From assembly GCA_947178505.1 (NCBI GenBank), contig CAMWYR010000027.1:1-32131 (forward strand): DNA of 32,131 bases. Direction: 5' to 3'. Shown piece by piece: positions 22,783-32,131 of the stretch (position 1 is its first letter; the number at the start of each line of letters is the position of its first letter). The notes beneath the pieces were generated by a model that searched no databases, was not told the DNA's origin, and saw only the letters and a program-made list of their open reading frames with translations. This DNA is from an uncultured Muribaculaceae bacterium. GTDB lineage: Bacteria; Bacteroidota; Bacteroidia; Bacteroidales; Muribaculaceae. Position numbers and translations under genes: made by a program.

Positions 22783-25269
22783 ATGAATATATCTTACAAA
22801 TGGCTTAAACGCTATATCGATTTCAATCAGTCGCCCAAGGAATTGGCTGCCGTGCTCACTTCCGAGGGTCTTGAGTGTGACACAGTAGAGGAAGTGGAGA
22901 GCATCCGCGGCGGTCTCCGCGGGGTAGTGATCGGCAAGGTCCTCACATGCGTCGACCATCCCGACAGCGACCATCTCCATATCACGACCGTCGACCTCGG
23001 CGGCGATGAGCCCGAGCAGATTGTCTGCGGCGCGCCCAACGTGGCCGCCGGTCAGACCGTAGTCGTGGCCACCGTCGGCTGCACGCTCTATGACGGCGAC
23101 AAGGAAGTGAAGATCAAAAAATCGAAGATCCGCGGCGTGGAATCGCGCGGCATGATCTGCGCAGAAGATGAGCTCGGTCTCGGTGCGTCGCACGACGGCA
23201 TCATCGTCATCAATGAGGATGTGGCTCCGGGCACGCCTGCCGCAGAGTATTTCAACGTCTCAAGCGACTACTGCCTCGAAGTTGAGCTGACTCCCAACCG
23301 CGTCGACGCTGCCAGCCACTACGGCGTGGCCCGCGACCTTAAGGCCCGCCAGTGGTGCGATATCGCCGAAGGAAAGTCGCAGGCTGAATATCCCGAGGTG
23401 TCGCTTCCCGACGTCTCCGCTTTCCGCGCCGACCGCCAGGACGGTGCCGTGAGCGTCAGGGTGGAGGATGCCGCAGGCAGTCCCCGCTACTCGGGCGTCA
23501 CCATCCGCAACGTCGCCGTCAAGGAATCGCCCGAATGGCTCAAGAATCTCCTTACGGCCGTCGGTCAGCGTCCGATCAACAATATCGTCGACATCACCAA
23601 CTTCATCCTTCTCGGCATCGGCCAGCCGCTTCACTGCTTCGACCTCGACAAGGTGAAGGGGGAGGAAATTGTGGTGCGCACCTGCCCTGAGGGCACCGCA
23701 TTCACCACGCTCGACGGCACTGAGCGCAAGCTTTCGGATGCCGACCTGATGATTTGCGACGCCGAGAAGCCGATGTGTATCGCCGGCGTCTTCGGAGGCC
23801 TTGACTCCGGCGTGACGGAGACAACGAAATCTGTATTCATCGAATCGGCTTACTTTAATCCCTCGCGCGTGCGCCGCACGGCCCGCCGTCACGGTCTCTC
23901 CACCGATGCCTCATTCCGTTACGAACGCGGCACCGATCCCGAAATAACCGTCTATGCCGCCAAACTCGCCGCCCTCCTCATCCAGGAACTCGCCGGAGGC
24001 GAGATCTGCGGCGATGTCATCGACATTTATCCCGAGCCCGTGAAGCATGCCGAGTTCGATTTCTCCCTCGACTACTGCGCGCGCCTCATCGGCAAGCAGC
24101 TTCCCCGCCAGCTCATCATCACCATCCTCCGCGCCCTCGACATAACAGTGGCTGAAACGGAGAATCCCGACGTGCTCCATCTTACCGTGCCCCCGTACCG
24201 TGTGGATGTCTACCGTCCCTGCGACGTGGTGGAGGAAATCCTCCGCATCTACGGATATAATAATGTGGAGATCTTCACCGAGGCTCACATCAACCTCTCG
24301 CAGCGCACCGACAACGATTTCAGCTACGACCTTAAGGAACTCATCTCCGAGCAACTCACCGGTGAAGGCTATAACGAGATCCTCAATAACTCGCTGACCT
24401 CACAGGCCTACTATGCAGACTCTGAGCAGCTCCCGGCCGACCACTGCGTGCGCGTGATCAATCCGCTCAGCGGCGACCTCGCCGTGATGCGTCAGACTCT
24501 CCTCTACGGTGGTCTCGAATCAATCTCCCATAACGTGAACCGAAAGGCTCCCGACCTACGTTTCTACGAGTTCGGAAACATATATTTCCGCGATCCATCG
24601 AAGGAATCCACAGCCGAGCGCCCGCTGGCCCCCTACACCGAACGCCCCGAACTGGGCATCTGGCTCACCGGGCGCCTTAATCAGACGTCATGGAACCGCC
24701 GTGAGGCCGAGGCCACATTCTTCGACCTCAAGGCTGCTGTGGAGAATATCTTCCGCCGTCTCGGCCTCGACATGCAGGCGCTCGCGCAGTCGCAGACCTC
24801 CGACGAACTCTATTCCGCGCGTCTCGACTATGCAACGCGCCAGGGCAAGACAGTGGCCTCGATCGGACTCGTGCGCAAGCCGATCCTGAAGAAGTTCGAT
24901 ATCCCCCAGGATGTCGCATACGCCTCGCTCGACTGGAATGCACTCTATAAGCTCGTGGCCGGCAAGCGCGTGCTCTATACGGAAGTGCCCCGCACGCAGG
25001 CCGTCGACCGCGACCTCGCGCTCCTCGTCGATAAGAGCGTGAAGTTTGCCGACATAGAGGCCGTGATCCGCAAAGCCGAGAAGAAACTCCTCAAGAGCGT
25101 CACGCTCTTCGATGTCTACGAAGGAAAGACCCTTCCCGAAGGCAAGAAGAGCTACGCAGTGGCCCTGCAGCTGCAGGATAACGACAATACTCTCAAGGAT
25201 AAGCAGATCGACGCCGTGATGAGCAAGATCATCAAGGCCCTTGAAGGATTCGGAGCGCAGTTGCGCTGA
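22783..25269 (+). CDS. pheT: Phenylalanine-tRNA ligase, beta subunit
   Basis: PheT is the large subunit of the (alpha-beta)2 enzyme that charges tRNA-Phe; it binds the tRNA and edits mis-activated tyrosine. The 828-aa length is typical. It shows the N-terminal tRNA-binding OB domain (about 42-150, with HPDSDHLHITTVDLGG), the B3/4 editing domain (about 210-385, with GQRPINNIVDITNF), the B5 domain (about 400-475), the catalytic-like core, and the FDX-ACB domain (about 735-828, with VPRTQAVDRDLALLVD). The catalytic subunit gene pheS is not in the window, so the two are unlinked here. It is followed by yebC after 72 bp. Confidence 0.97.
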   Translation: MNISYKWLKRYIDFNQSPKELAAVLTSEGLECDTVEEVESIRGGLRGVVIGKVLTCVDHPDSDHLHITTVDLGGDEPEQIVCGAPNVAAGQTVVVATVGCTLYDGDKEVKIKKSKIRGVESRGMICAEDELGLGASHDGIIVINEDVAPGTPAAEYFNVSSDYCLEVELTPNRVDAASHYGVARDLKARQWCDIAEGKSQAEYPEVSLPDVSAFRADRQDGAVSVRVEDAAGSPRYSGVTIRNVAVKESPEWLKNLLTAVGQRPINNIVDITNFILLGIGQPLHCFDLDKVKGEEIVVRTCPEGTAFTTLDGTERKLSDADLMICDAEKPMCIAGVFGGLDSGVTETTKSVFIESAYFNPSRVRRTARRHGLSTDASFRYERGTDPEITVYAAKLAALLIQELAGGEICGDVIDIYPEPVKHAEFDFSLDYCARLIGKQLPRQLIITILRALDITVAETENPDVLHLTVPPYRVDVYRPCDVVEEILRIYGYNNVEIFTEAHINLSQRTDNDFSYDLKELISEQLTGEGYNEILNNSLTSQAYYADSEQLPADHCVRVINPLSGDLAVMRQTLLYGGLESISHNVNRKAPDLRFYEFGNIYFRDPSKESTAERPLAPYTERPELGIWLTGRLNQTSWNRREAEATFFDLKAAVENIFRRLGLDMQALAQSQTSDELYSARLDYATRQGKTVASIGLVRKPILKKFDIPQDVAYASLDWNALYKLVAGKRVLYTEVPRTQAVDRDLALLVDKSVKFADIEAVIRKAEKKLLKSVTLFDVYEGKTLPEGKKSYAVALQLQDNDNTLKDKQIDAVMSKIIKALEGFGAQLR

Positions 25270-25341
25270 TGCCGTTCGGCGGAAGTCACGCCCCCGGCGC
25301 CTGATAACTTGAAATTAAATAAGAAAAATATATAAAATCAG

Positions 25342-26064
25342 ATGGGAAGAGCATTTGAATACCGTAAGGCCCGCAAGCTGAAACGCTGGGGCAATATGAG
25401 CCGTACGTTCACGCGTATCGGTAAGGAAATCACAATCGCCGCCAAGGCCGGCGGTCCGGATCCTGACACCAACCCGCGCCTCCGCGCCCTCATGCAGAAT
25501 GCCAAGGCTGCCAACATGCCTAAGGACACTGTGGAGCGTGCAATCAAGAAGGCTACCGATAAGGATTCGTCAGACTATAAGGAGATCATCTACGAAGGAT
25601 ACGGCCCCCACGGCATCGCTATCGTCGTAGAGACCGCCACCGACAACAACCAGCGCACCGTGGCCAACGTGCGAAGCTACTTCAACAAGCACGGCGGTTC
25701 GCTCGGTACGCAGGGCTCGCTCTCGTTCCTTTTCGATCATAAGAGCGTGTTCCACGTGAAACCTGCAGCCGACACCGCGCTCGAGGACTTCGAGCTCGAC
25801 CTGATGGACTACGAAGCTGAGCTGGAGGCCGATCCCGAAGCTGAAGACTGGCTCATCTACGGCGCTTTCGATCAGTTCTCTAACATCCAGAAGTTCCTCG
25901 AAGATAAGGGTATGGAGATCGTATCGTCTGAGTTCGAGCGCATTCCTACCGACTATAAGGAAGTGACTCCCGAGCAGCGTGAGGCCATCGAGAAGCTTCT
26001 CGAGAAGTTTGAGGAAGACGAAGACGTGCAGAATGTCTTCCATAACATGAAGGAGGAAGAATAA
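25342..26064 (+). CDS. yebC: YebC/PmpR-family protein
   Basis: This 240-aa cytosolic protein has the family start MGRAFEYRKARKLKRWGNMS and the conserved GPDPDTNPRLRALMQNAKAA and YEGYGPHGIAIVVE. It was long annotated as a DNA-binding regulator. Work on bacterial YebC-family members and mitochondrial TACO1 points to relief of ribosome stalling at proline runs, so a translation role beside pheT is plausible. Length and domain order (helical N-terminus, two alpha/beta domains) are normal; the C-terminus is Glu-rich. It probably shares the pheT transcript and ends before a hairpin at 26092-26120. Confidence 0.95.
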   Translation: MGRAFEYRKARKLKRWGNMSRTFTRIGKEITIAAKAGGPDPDTNPRLRALMQNAKAANMPKDTVERAIKKATDKDSSDYKEIIYEGYGPHGIAIVVETATDNNQRTVANVRSYFNKHGGSLGTQGSLSFLFDHKSVFHVKPAADTALEDFELDLMDYEAELEADPEAEDWLIYGAFDQFSNIQKFLEDKGMEIVSSEFERIPTDYKEVTPEQREAIEKLLEKFEEDEDVQNVFHNMKEEE

Positions 26065-26081
26065 GAACAGGAATTCCAAGA

Positions 26082-26120
26082 ATACAAAAAGAGAGCCGCA
26101 ACCCTCAGGGTCGCGGCTCT
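26082..26120 (-). terminator. Terminator between two convergent genes
   Basis: AGAGCCGC (26092-26099) pairs with GCGGCTCT (26113-26120). An inner ACCC/GGGT stem extends it. On the minus strand a T-run (CTTTTTGTATT) follows, so it mainly serves the secreted-protein gene ending at 26145. It probably also stops yebC transcripts, although the plus-strand T-run is poor. Confidence 0.78.
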
Positions 26121-26144
26121 TGCGTATCTGTATGTTCGGGGTTA

Positions 26145-27836
26145 TCAGAAGAGTGCCTTTACGGTCACGTCGCCGGCTTCTGCCGACACTTTCACTACGT
26201 AGACACCGCTCTCAAGACCGGTGGCTACAGAAGTGCCTGCTGCTGCAGAAGCAAATACATTAGCGCCGTTCAAGTCGTAGACTGCGATAGCGCTGTATTC
26301 GCCGTCGATTTCAACAATGCCACCCTTGAGGGCCTTGACGCTGATGCCGTTGTCGGCTACAACGCCGTTCACACCGGAAGGTGAGCCGCTGAACACGTAA
26401 GTATAGATGGCGGGGCCCATATCTTCCCAGATGTTCTGCACGGCGCAGGCGATCACGCTCTTGTCGGGAGATGCGAAGGGAGTGCCTGTGAACTCAACAT
26501 CATCGAGCATTTCGAATTCGCCGGTCTCGAAATTATACATCTCAATAGAGTGGAACATATTTTCCTTCATCCATGCGGCTGTCTCAGGATTCACTTCCTG
26601 CATGTAGGCGTAGATTGAGACGGGAGTCTCGGCACCCGGTTTGTAGACCGCTGCGTTGCGCCAGTCGCCGTTTATGAAGCCGAATATAGTGCCGTCCTCG
26701 CAAATCACGGTGGGATCTACGCCGAGAGGCTCCTTGATGTCAAGAGTGCCGTTCTCAAGATTGATGCTGATGGGTGTAGCGGTCTCCGATACGCCCAACC
26801 ATGAATCGGGATCCTCCTCAATGATCGCAGTCGCGCTGACGATCGACTTCTTGTCGGGCGAGAGGAGCAGCTTGTTGAATTCCAGGGAGTGGCCTGACAT
26901 GATGCACTCGTCGAGAACGTCAAGCAGAGCGTTGAACTTCTCCTGCCATTCAGCCAAAGCCGCATTATAAGCTGCGAGATCAGACTCGTAAGCAGCCTTC
27001 TCTTCCTCGGTCATGAAATCGGTGTGCATGGGATAGGGATCGTCGCTTTCCCAGTCATAGTTATTCACGGCATCAAGGTAATCGATGATTTCATCCTCGG
27101 TCATGTAGTTCTCGGGATTAACCCACTCGGGAGCCTCGCCGGGATCCGGGGGAAACACTATGCCGTCCGGGTTGATGAGCTTATTGTCGACGTTATAGCT
27201 CCACTCATTGTCATCGCTCTGAGTGTAGGTGATCAATGTGATGAGACTGCCTGAATAGTCCACCACCTGGCCATAGATGGTCTTTTTGTCGTCAGAGGGG
27301 ATGATGGCCGTAACATACTGAGGCACGCGGCCTGTGAGGTCGGTCTGGGGGTAGGGGAGCACGTGGCAGTCGGAATAAGAGCCGTCATCCTGGAGGGTCC
27401 AGTAAGCGCCGGCCATCATGGGCACGGCCGCATCGTCGATGCTGACGGGAGTGAGGCCGACATTGCCGACGATCATCTTGCCGTCGGGAGTGATGCCCAT
27501 TGCGTAGCTGCCGAGGCCCTTGTTGGGCACGTTGAGCTCGGTCCATACGCCGTCGCGAAGATAAGCGGCGCCGAAAGGCGTGGCGCCGACCATTGTGCCG
27601 TCTTCGGAGATGAGGGGACCCTGACCGATAGTGTAGCCCTCGCCTTCGTCTGAATACTCTGCGGTGAGTTCGCCTGTGGCTGCGTCATAGAGCGCAACCG
27701 TGCCGCCCCATACTGAAACAATAGTGCTGCCGTCGGGAGTGATGGCCTGTACCTGCGCATTGTCGAGCACGCAGGGAGTGGCTGCCAAAGCTGACGCCGC
27801 TGTCAGTGCGGCGGCTGAGAGTAAGAGTAGTCTCAT
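26145..27836 (-). CDS. Secreted propeller-like protein with sorting-type C-terminus
   Basis: The 563-aa product begins with a signal peptide (MRLLLLSAAALTAASALA). Repeated units with AITPDGSTIVS, LISEDGTMVGA and GITPDGKMIVGN suggest a beta-propeller-like fold over about residues 25-480. An unusual Asp/Glu/Tyr/Trp-rich helical insert (about 220-305, with TEDEIIDYLDAVNNYDWESD) interrupts it. The last 75 or so residues (VYDLNGANVFASAAAG, then SGVYVVKVSAEAG) resemble the type IX secretion (Por) C-terminal sorting domain. Whether this organism has that secretion system cannot be seen here. The function is unknown. It is a single-gene unit with terminators on both sides. Confidence 0.85.
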   Translation of the reverse strand: MRLLLLSAAALTAASALAATPCVLDNAQVQAITPDGSTIVSVWGGTVALYDAATGELTAEYSDEGEGYTIGQGPLISEDGTMVGATPFGAAYLRDGVWTELNVPNKGLGSYAMGITPDGKMIVGNVGLTPVSIDDAAVPMMAGAYWTLQDDGSYSDCHVLPYPQTDLTGRVPQYVTAIIPSDDKKTIYGQVVDYSGSLITLITYTQSDDNEWSYNVDNKLINPDGIVFPPDPGEAPEWVNPENYMTEDEIIDYLDAVNNYDWESDDPYPMHTDFMTEEEKAAYESDLAAYNAALAEWQEKFNALLDVLDECIMSGHSLEFNKLLLSPDKKSIVSATAIIEEDPDSWLGVSETATPISINLENGTLDIKEPLGVDPTVICEDGTIFGFINGDWRNAAVYKPGAETPVSIYAYMQEVNPETAAWMKENMFHSIEMYNFETGEFEMLDDVEFTGTPFASPDKSVIACAVQNIWEDMGPAIYTYVFSGSPSGVNGVVADNGISVKALKGGIVEIDGEYSAIAVYDLNGANVFASAAAGTSVATGLESGVYVVKVSAEAGDVTVKALF

Positions 27837-27917
27837 AAGCGATTAGTTTTTATTGTGATTAGTATTAAATAGTATTATTGTGTATTATGATGAAGTATAG
27901 TGAGCAAGTGCAATCTT

Positions 27918-27965
27918 AAAAATAAAGGGGCCCCGGATTCCGTCAAAACAGGAAACCCGGGCCCC
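27918..27965 (-). terminator. Terminator of the tRNA-Arg gene
   Basis: GGGGCCC (27927-27933) pairs with GGGCCCC (27959-27965), extended by further pairs to a 15-position stem with two mismatches around a 9-nt loop. On the minus strand TTTATTTTT follows. It lies 8 bp past the tRNA 3' end. Confidence 0.8.
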
Positions 27966-27973
27966 GGGGGCCG

Positions 27974-28047
27974 TGATCCGGCCGCGATTCGAACGCGGGA
28001 CCGTCTGCTTAGAAGGCAGATGCTCTATCCAACTGAGCTACCGGACC
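27974..28047 (-). tRNA. tRNA-Arg (anticodon UCU)
   Basis: The minus strand folds into a normal 74-nt cloverleaf. The acceptor stem GGTCCGG pairs with CCGGATC (one G-U) with discriminator A. The D arm has AGCTCAGTTGGATAGAGC. The anticodon stem TCTGC/GCAGA encloses CTTCTAA, giving anticodon TCT, which reads AGA/AGG. The T arm has CGCGTTCGAATCGCG. The CCA end is not encoded. It has its own consensus promoter and terminator. Confidence 0.95.
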
Positions 28048-28060
28048 GACTTTTGCACTG

Positions 28061-28091
28061 CAAAGTTAATAAAAATATGTAGCATTCCAAA
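28061..28091 (-). promoter_or_regulatory. Promoter of the tRNA-Arg gene
   Basis: On the minus strand TTTG (28088-28091) is 19 bp upstream of TAACTTTG (28061-28068), a full match to the Bacteroidetes promoter consensus. Transcription should start a few bases before the tRNA 5' end at 28047. Confidence 0.78.
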
Positions 28092-28154
28092 TAAATTTTT
28101 AGCGAAATGCCAAAATCTCGCATAATGAAGCTAATTTTTTTGAACATAAATTTT

Positions 28155-28182
28155 TTGCTTTGCCGAAAGAATATTAAATTTG
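28155..28182 (+). promoter_or_regulatory. Promoter of the fumarate reductase operon
   Basis: TAAATTTG (28175-28182) is an exact -7 element, with TTG at 28155-28157 and a 17-bp spacer. This leaves a leader of about 80 nt before the ATG at 28270, the longest clear leader in the window and a possible place for control. Confidence 0.6.
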
Positions 28183-28269
28183 CAGAACTAACCGAACTGC
28201 GCCCGGAAGGGAAAGCGCACTGACGAACGCTAAATATCTAAAACAAATCTAATAATTTAAACAACAGCT

Positions 28270-29301
28270 ATGTGGTTATCAAACTCATCTGTAGGACGTA
28301 AGCTGGTTATGGCCGTCACCGGCGCATGCCTTGTCCTATTCGTCACTTTTCACTGTTTGATGAATGCAGTAGCAATCTGCTGGCCCGCTGCCTACAACTC
28401 TATCTGTGAGTTCCTGGGCGCTAACTGGTATGCGCTTATCGCATCCGCAGGCCTCGCGCTGCTCATTCTCATACACATCATCTACGCTGTGATGCTCACG
28501 CTTCAGAACCGCAAGGCGCGCGGCTCGGAGAGATATGCCATCTCTCACAAGCCCGCTTCTGTGGAATGGTCATCGCAGAACATGCTCGTGCTCGGTATCG
28601 TGATCCTCGCGTTCCTCGTCGTGCACCTTATCCAGTTCTGGGCCAAGATGCAGCTTCAGGAGATCCGCGGCGCCGTGGAGACCCTTCCTCCCGCTGCCGG
28701 CACGCTCTTTATCCAGAAGGCTTTTGAGACTTCCTGGACCCTCATCGTCTACGGTATCGGTTTCGCCGCTCTCTGGTTCCACCTCAACCACGGTTTCTGG
28801 TCGATGTTCCAGTCTGCAGGTTGGAACAACTCCGACTGGATGCCGCGCCTCAAGAAGATCGGCTGCTGGTGGTCTACGATCGTTGTGGCTCTCTTCTTCG
28901 CCCAGGGTATCGTGTTCACTGTAAAGGCTCATGAGAAATATTATCTCACCAACGAGACTCTCCGCGAGCAGTATAAGGATATGATCGTGCCGATGATCGA
29001 GAAAGACTTCGGTCCGGATGCGGCACAGGTTGCTATGCAGGTCAAGATGATGCCCTACGGCCAGGTGTCGCAGATGATGCGTCAGAACGAGGCCGGACTC
29101 CGTCAGGCTCTCGAGCAGGTGCCCACTTCCGACTTCCAGGAGCAGATGAAGCAGAATCCCCAGCTCAAGGAGCAGGTGGAGATGGCTCAGAAGCAGTATG
29201 AGGTATTCGAGAATGTTGTCAAGCTGCTCGACTATCTTGAGAGCAGTGACGACCAACCCAATATGGAACTTCCCGCCGGCGCAACCGGTCATTCACACTA
29301 A
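28270..29301 (+). CDS. frdC: Fumarate reductase/succinate dehydrogenase cytochrome b subunit
   Basis: This inner-membrane diheme cytochrome b anchors FrdAB and passes electrons from menaquinol. Five membrane spans are visible (about 12-35, 53-76, 103-124, 153-172 and 199-217). Likely heme-ligand histidines include H28, H69, H119 and H171 or H174 ([11 protein letters not shown], a hallmark of the b558 family). Usual members are about 220-240 aa; this one is 343. The extra 120 or so residues (from about 220, beginning [20 protein letters not shown]) are hydrophilic, Gln/Met-rich and helical, lie after the last span, and end in HSH. The frame is clean, so this is not a frameshift. It is first in the frdCAB operon, 14 bp before frdA. 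Confidence 0.93.
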   Translation: MWLSNSSVGRKLVMAVTGACLVLFVTFHCLMNAVAICWPAAYNSICEFLGANWYALIASAGLALLILIHIIYAVMLTLQNRKARGSERYAISHKPASVEWSSQNMLVLGIVILAFLVVHLIQFWAKMQLQEIRGAVETLPPAAGTLFIQKAFETSWTLIVYGIGFAALWFHLNHGFWSMFQSAGWNNSDWMPRLKKIGCWWSTIVVALFFAQGIVFTVKAHEKYYLTNETLREQYKDMIVPMIEKDFGPDAAQVAMQVKMMPYGQVSQMMRQNEAGLRQALEQVPTSDFQEQMKQNPQLKEQVEMAQKQYEVFENVVKLLDYLESSDDQPNMELPAGATGHSH

Positions 29302-29315
29302 TAAGCGATATTGAA

Positions 29316-31337
29316 ATGGATATCAATAAAGTACGCGTAATGAATCCGGCCGATTCAAAAATCCCGGAGGGTCCTGTCGCTGAAAAATGGACCAATTACA
29401 AAGCCCATCAGAAACTCGTGAATCCGGCCAACAAGCGTCGTCTCGACGTCATCGTAGTGGGCACGGGCCTCGCCGGCGCATCGGCAGCCTCCACGCTCGC
29501 TGAGCTCGGATTCAACGTCCTCAATTTCTGCATCCAGGATTCACCCCGCCGCGCTCACTCCATCGCCGCGCAGGGTGGTATCAACGCAGCAAAGAATTAC
29601 CAGAACGACGGTGACTCCGTTTACCGTCTCTTCTACGATACTGTAAAGGGTGGCGACTACCGCGCACGCGAGGCTAACGTTTACCGGCTTGCTGAGGTCG
29701 CCAACAATATCATCGATCAGTGCGTCGCTCAGGGTGTGCCTTTCGCCCGCGAGTACGGCGGTCTCCTCGCCAACCGTTCGTTCGGTGGCGCCCAGGTGAG
29801 CCGTACATTCTACGCCAAGGGTCAGACAGGCCAGCAGCTCCTCCTCGGTGCCTACTCTTCGCTCAACCGCCAGATCCAGGCCGGCAAGGTGAAGAGCTAC
29901 AACCGCTACGAGATGCACGAACTCGTGCTCATCAAGGATAAGGATGGCGTGGAGCGCGCACGCGGTATCATCGCCAAGAACCTTGTGACGGGCGAGTTCG
30001 AGCGCTTCGCAGCTCACGCCGTCGTAATCGCTACCGGCGGATACGGCAACACCTACTTCCTTTCTACCAACGCAATGGGCTGTAACTGCTCCGCAGCGAT
30101 GGCCTGCTACCGTAAGGGCGCATATTTCGCTAACCCTGCTTACGTGCAGATCCACCCGACTTGTATCCCCGTTCACGGCGACAAGCAGTCGAAGCTGACT
30201 CTTATGTCGGAGTCGCTCCGTAACGACGGCCGTATCTGGGTGCCCAAGAAGAAGGAGGATGCAGAAAAGCTTCAGAAGGGTCAGATCAAGGGTAGCGATA
30301 TCCCTGAGGAAGACCGCGACTACTATCTCGAGCGCCGCTACCCGGCATTCGGTAACCTCGTGCCCCGCGACGTGGCTTCGCGCGCTGCAAAGGAGCGTTG
30401 CGACGCCGGTTTCGGCGTGAACAACACGGGTCTCGCCGTGTTCCTCGACTTCTCTGAGGCTATCAACCGCCTCGGTATCGACGTGGTGCGTCAGCGCTAC
30501 GGCAACCTCTTCGATATGTACGAGGAGATCACCGATGTCAACCCCGGTGAGAAGGCCGGTGAGAAGGATGGCGTAAGCTATTACAACCCGATGATGATCT
30601 TCCCGGCTATCCACTACACTATGGGTGGTATCTGGGTCGACTATGAACTCCAGACTTCCGTGAAGGGTCTCTTCGCTATCGGTGAGTGCAACTTCTCCGA
30701 CCATGGTGCCAACCGTCTGGGTGCGTCTGCCCTCATGCAGGGTCTCGCCGACGGTTATTTCGTGCTTCCCTACACGATTCAGAACTATCTGAGCGATCAG
30801 ATCACAGTGCCCCACTTCCACACCGATACTCCCGAGTTCGCTGCTGCCGAGAAGAAGTGCCGCGACGAGGAAGAGCGTCTGATGAACATCAAGGGTAACC
30901 GTTCGGTCGACTCAATTCATAAGGAACTGGGCCACATCATGTGGGAATATGTCGGCATGGCGCGCGATAAGGAGGGCCTGCAGTATGCGATCAAGGCGCT
31001 CGGCGAGCTCCGTAAGGAATTCGACACCAACCTCTTCATCCCCGGCACAGTGGGTGAGGGCATGAACGTCGAGCTCGACAAGGCGTTCCGTCTCAACGAC
31101 TTCATCACGATGGGCGAACTGATCGCCTACGACGCGCTCAACCGTAACGAGTCGTGCGGCGGCCACTTCCGCACTGAGTATCAGACAGAAGAGGGCGAGG
31201 CCAAGCGCGACGACCAGAACTATTTCTACGTGGCTTGCTGGGAATACGAGGGCAGCGACGACAAGGCCCCCGAACTCATCAAGGAGCCCCTCGAGTATGA
31301 GGCAATCAAAGTTCAGACACGTAACTACAAGTCGTAA
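29316..31337 (+). CDS. frdA: Fumarate reductase/succinate dehydrogenase flavoprotein subunit
   Basis: FrdA carries covalent FAD and the active site that interconverts fumarate and succinate, on the cytosolic side of the inner membrane. The 673-aa length is typical for the Bacteroidetes type. The dinucleotide motif is [11 protein letters not shown] (49-59). The FAD-linking histidine is H81 in [14 protein letters not shown]. The dicarboxylate-binding and catalytic regions include [22 protein letters not shown] and [10 protein letters not shown]. In a gut anaerobe it most likely runs as fumarate reductase, making succinate. The sequence alone does not fix the direction. It lies between frdC and frdB with gaps of 14 and 29 bp. 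Confidence 0.97.
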   Translation: MDINKVRVMNPADSKIPEGPVAEKWTNYKAHQKLVNPANKRRLDVIVVGTGLAGASAASTLAELGFNVLNFCIQDSPRRAHSIAAQGGINAAKNYQNDGDSVYRLFYDTVKGGDYRAREANVYRLAEVANNIIDQCVAQGVPFAREYGGLLANRSFGGAQVSRTFYAKGQTGQQLLLGAYSSLNRQIQAGKVKSYNRYEMHELVLIKDKDGVERARGIIAKNLVTGEFERFAAHAVVIATGGYGNTYFLSTNAMGCNCSAAMACYRKGAYFANPAYVQIHPTCIPVHGDKQSKLTLMSESLRNDGRIWVPKKKEDAEKLQKGQIKGSDIPEEDRDYYLERRYPAFGNLVPRDVASRAAKERCDAGFGVNNTGLAVFLDFSEAINRLGIDVVRQRYGNLFDMYEEITDVNPGEKAGEKDGVSYYNPMMIFPAIHYTMGGIWVDYELQTSVKGLFAIGECNFSDHGANRLGASALMQGLADGYFVLPYTIQNYLSDQITVPHFHTDTPEFAAAEKKCRDEEERLMNIKGNRSVDSIHKELGHIMWEYVGMARDKEGLQYAIKALGELRKEFDTNLFIPGTVGEGMNVELDKAFRLNDFITMGELIAYDALNRNESCGGHFRTEYQTEEGEAKRDDQNYFYVACWEYEGSDDKAPELIKEPLEYEAIKVQTRNYKS

Positions 31338-31366
31338 TCCGTCATCAGGCATAAATTAAGCAAACA

Positions 31367-32125
31367 ATGGAAGAAAATATAATGAAAGTCAATCTTAGGG
31401 TATGGCGTCAGGCCGGCCCTAAGGCCAAGGGCGGGTTTGTGACATACGCCGATGTCGAGACTACCCCTGACACCTCTTTCCTCGAGACTCTCGATATCCT
31501 CAACGAGTCGCTCGTGGAGAAGGGTGAGGAGCCCATCGTGTTCGACCACGACTGCCGCGAGGGTATCTGCGGTATGTGCTCTCTTTATATCAACGGTCAT
31601 CCCCACGGCCCGGCTACGGGTGCGACTACCTGTCAGCTCTACATGCGTCGCTTCCAGAACGGCGAGACGATCACCGTAGAGCCCTGGCGTTCGGCAGCGT
31701 TCCCGGTGATCAAAGACCTTATGGTCGACCGTAACGCGTTCGACAAGATCCAGCAGGCCGGCGGATACGTATCGTTCAACTGCGGTGGAGCGCAGGATGC
31801 CAACGACCTTCCCATCTCGAAGGTACAGGCAGACGAGGCTATGGACTCAGCGAGCTGCATCGGTTGCGGCGCCTGTGTTGCGGCCTGCAAGAACGGTTCG
31901 GCGATGCTCTTCGTGTCAGCGAAGATCAGCCAGCTGTCGCGTCTCCCGCAGGGAGCCGTAGAGCGCGACCGTCGTGCCCTTGCCATGGTAGCGAAGATGG
32001 ACGAGCTCGGTTTCGGTAACTGCACCAACACCGGAGCATGTTCGGCCGAATGTCCGAAAAACATCAAGATGGCGAACATCGCGCGCATGAACCGCGAGTA
32101 CATCGCCGCCGAGTGCAAGCGCTAA
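31367..32125 (+). CDS. frdB: Fumarate reductase/succinate dehydrogenase iron-sulfur subunit
   Basis: FrdB moves electrons between the cytochrome b hemes and the FAD of FrdA. The 252-aa protein has all cluster ligands. C63, C68, C71 and C89 bind the [2Fe-2S] cluster (CREGICGMC and a later Cys). C164, C167, C170 and C174 ([11 protein letters not shown]) together with C219, C225 and C229 ([11 protein letters not shown]) bind the [4Fe-4S] and [3Fe-4S] clusters. The start may be ATG 31367 or the in-frame ATG 31382 (MKVNLRVW), which matches relatives better. The gene is complete and ends 6 bp before the window edge, so whether the operon continues is not visible. Confidence 0.97.
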   Translation: MEENIMKVNLRVWRQAGPKAKGGFVTYADVETTPDTSFLETLDILNESLVEKGEEPIVFDHDCREGICGMCSLYINGHPHGPATGATTCQLYMRRFQNGETITVEPWRSAAFPVIKDLMVDRNAFDKIQQAGGYVSFNCGGAQDANDLPISKVQADEAMDSASCIGCGACVAACKNGSAMLFVSAKISQLSRLPQGAVERDRRALAMVAKMDELGFGNCTNTGACSAECPKNIKMANIARMNREYIAAECKR

Positions 32126-32131
32126 CGCGCC

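Noticed and set aside
29541..30821. 426-aa minus-strand ORF opposite frdA
   Set aside because: It is a mirror of the highly conserved FrdA frame, with no domain signature and no promoter.

Overview
The window comes from a GC-rich member of the Bacteroidales. The closest fit from memory is the gut family Muribaculaceae, but this is inferred from gene content and not tested by a search. Supporting signs are the Bacteroidetes-type -7 promoter element TAnnTTTG (clear ahead of psd, pheT, the fumarate reductase operon and a tRNA gene), few Shine-Dalgarno sites, a short Psd, a three-subunit cytochrome b fumarate reductase, and Bacteroidales families such as DUF4834 and DUF4919. Most of the window is core chromosome. 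There is no phage, CRISPR array or insertion sequence.

Layout. 1-536 is gene-free and holds two copies of an unusual inverted-repeat element with an internal 13-bp tandem array, a 22-bp direct repeat and a third partial copy. 537-1946 is an unrecognised protein. 2102-7710 (+) holds a PLP aminotransferase, a long TPR protein overlapping it by 4 bp, and a plugless outer-membrane barrel. 7849-8705 (+) holds an unknown 175-aa protein and a MazG-like pyrophosphohydrolase. 8751-9110 (-) is a minimal TonB C-terminal-domain protein. 9220-15384 (-) reads, in transcription order, RelA/SpoT, PgpH-type 7TM-HD phosphodiesterase, small membrane protein, DUF4919 protein. Two junctions in it are 4-bp start/stop overlaps. 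15385-15954 is a 570-bp gap with a terminator, a perfect palindrome and a possible ORF remnant. 15955-17100 (-) is lpxB. 17163-22738 (+) holds a beta-helix lipoprotein, psd, pssA, a DUF4834 protein, a Cof-type HAD phosphatase and an orphan sensor kinase. 22783-26064 (+) holds pheT and yebC. 26145-27836 (-) is a secreted propeller-like protein. 27974-28047 (-) is tRNA-Arg(UCU). 28270-32125 (+) is frdCAB.

How the genes fit together. There are three functional themes. The first is envelope building: lpxB (lipid A), psd and pssA (phosphatidylethanolamine), and the barrel, lipoprotein and TonB-like genes. The second is nucleotide second messengers: the (p)ppGpp enzyme and the probable c-di-AMP phosphodiesterase are translationally coupled. 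The third is anaerobic respiration through fumarate reductase, whose cytochrome subunit carries a long extra C-terminal tail.

I did not find a clearly new multi-gene system. The best leads are the inverted-repeat/VNTR element at the left edge, the coupled alarmone operon with two uncharacterised downstream proteins, the TPR-barrel pair, the unexplained 15.4-15.95 kb gap, and the FrdC extension.
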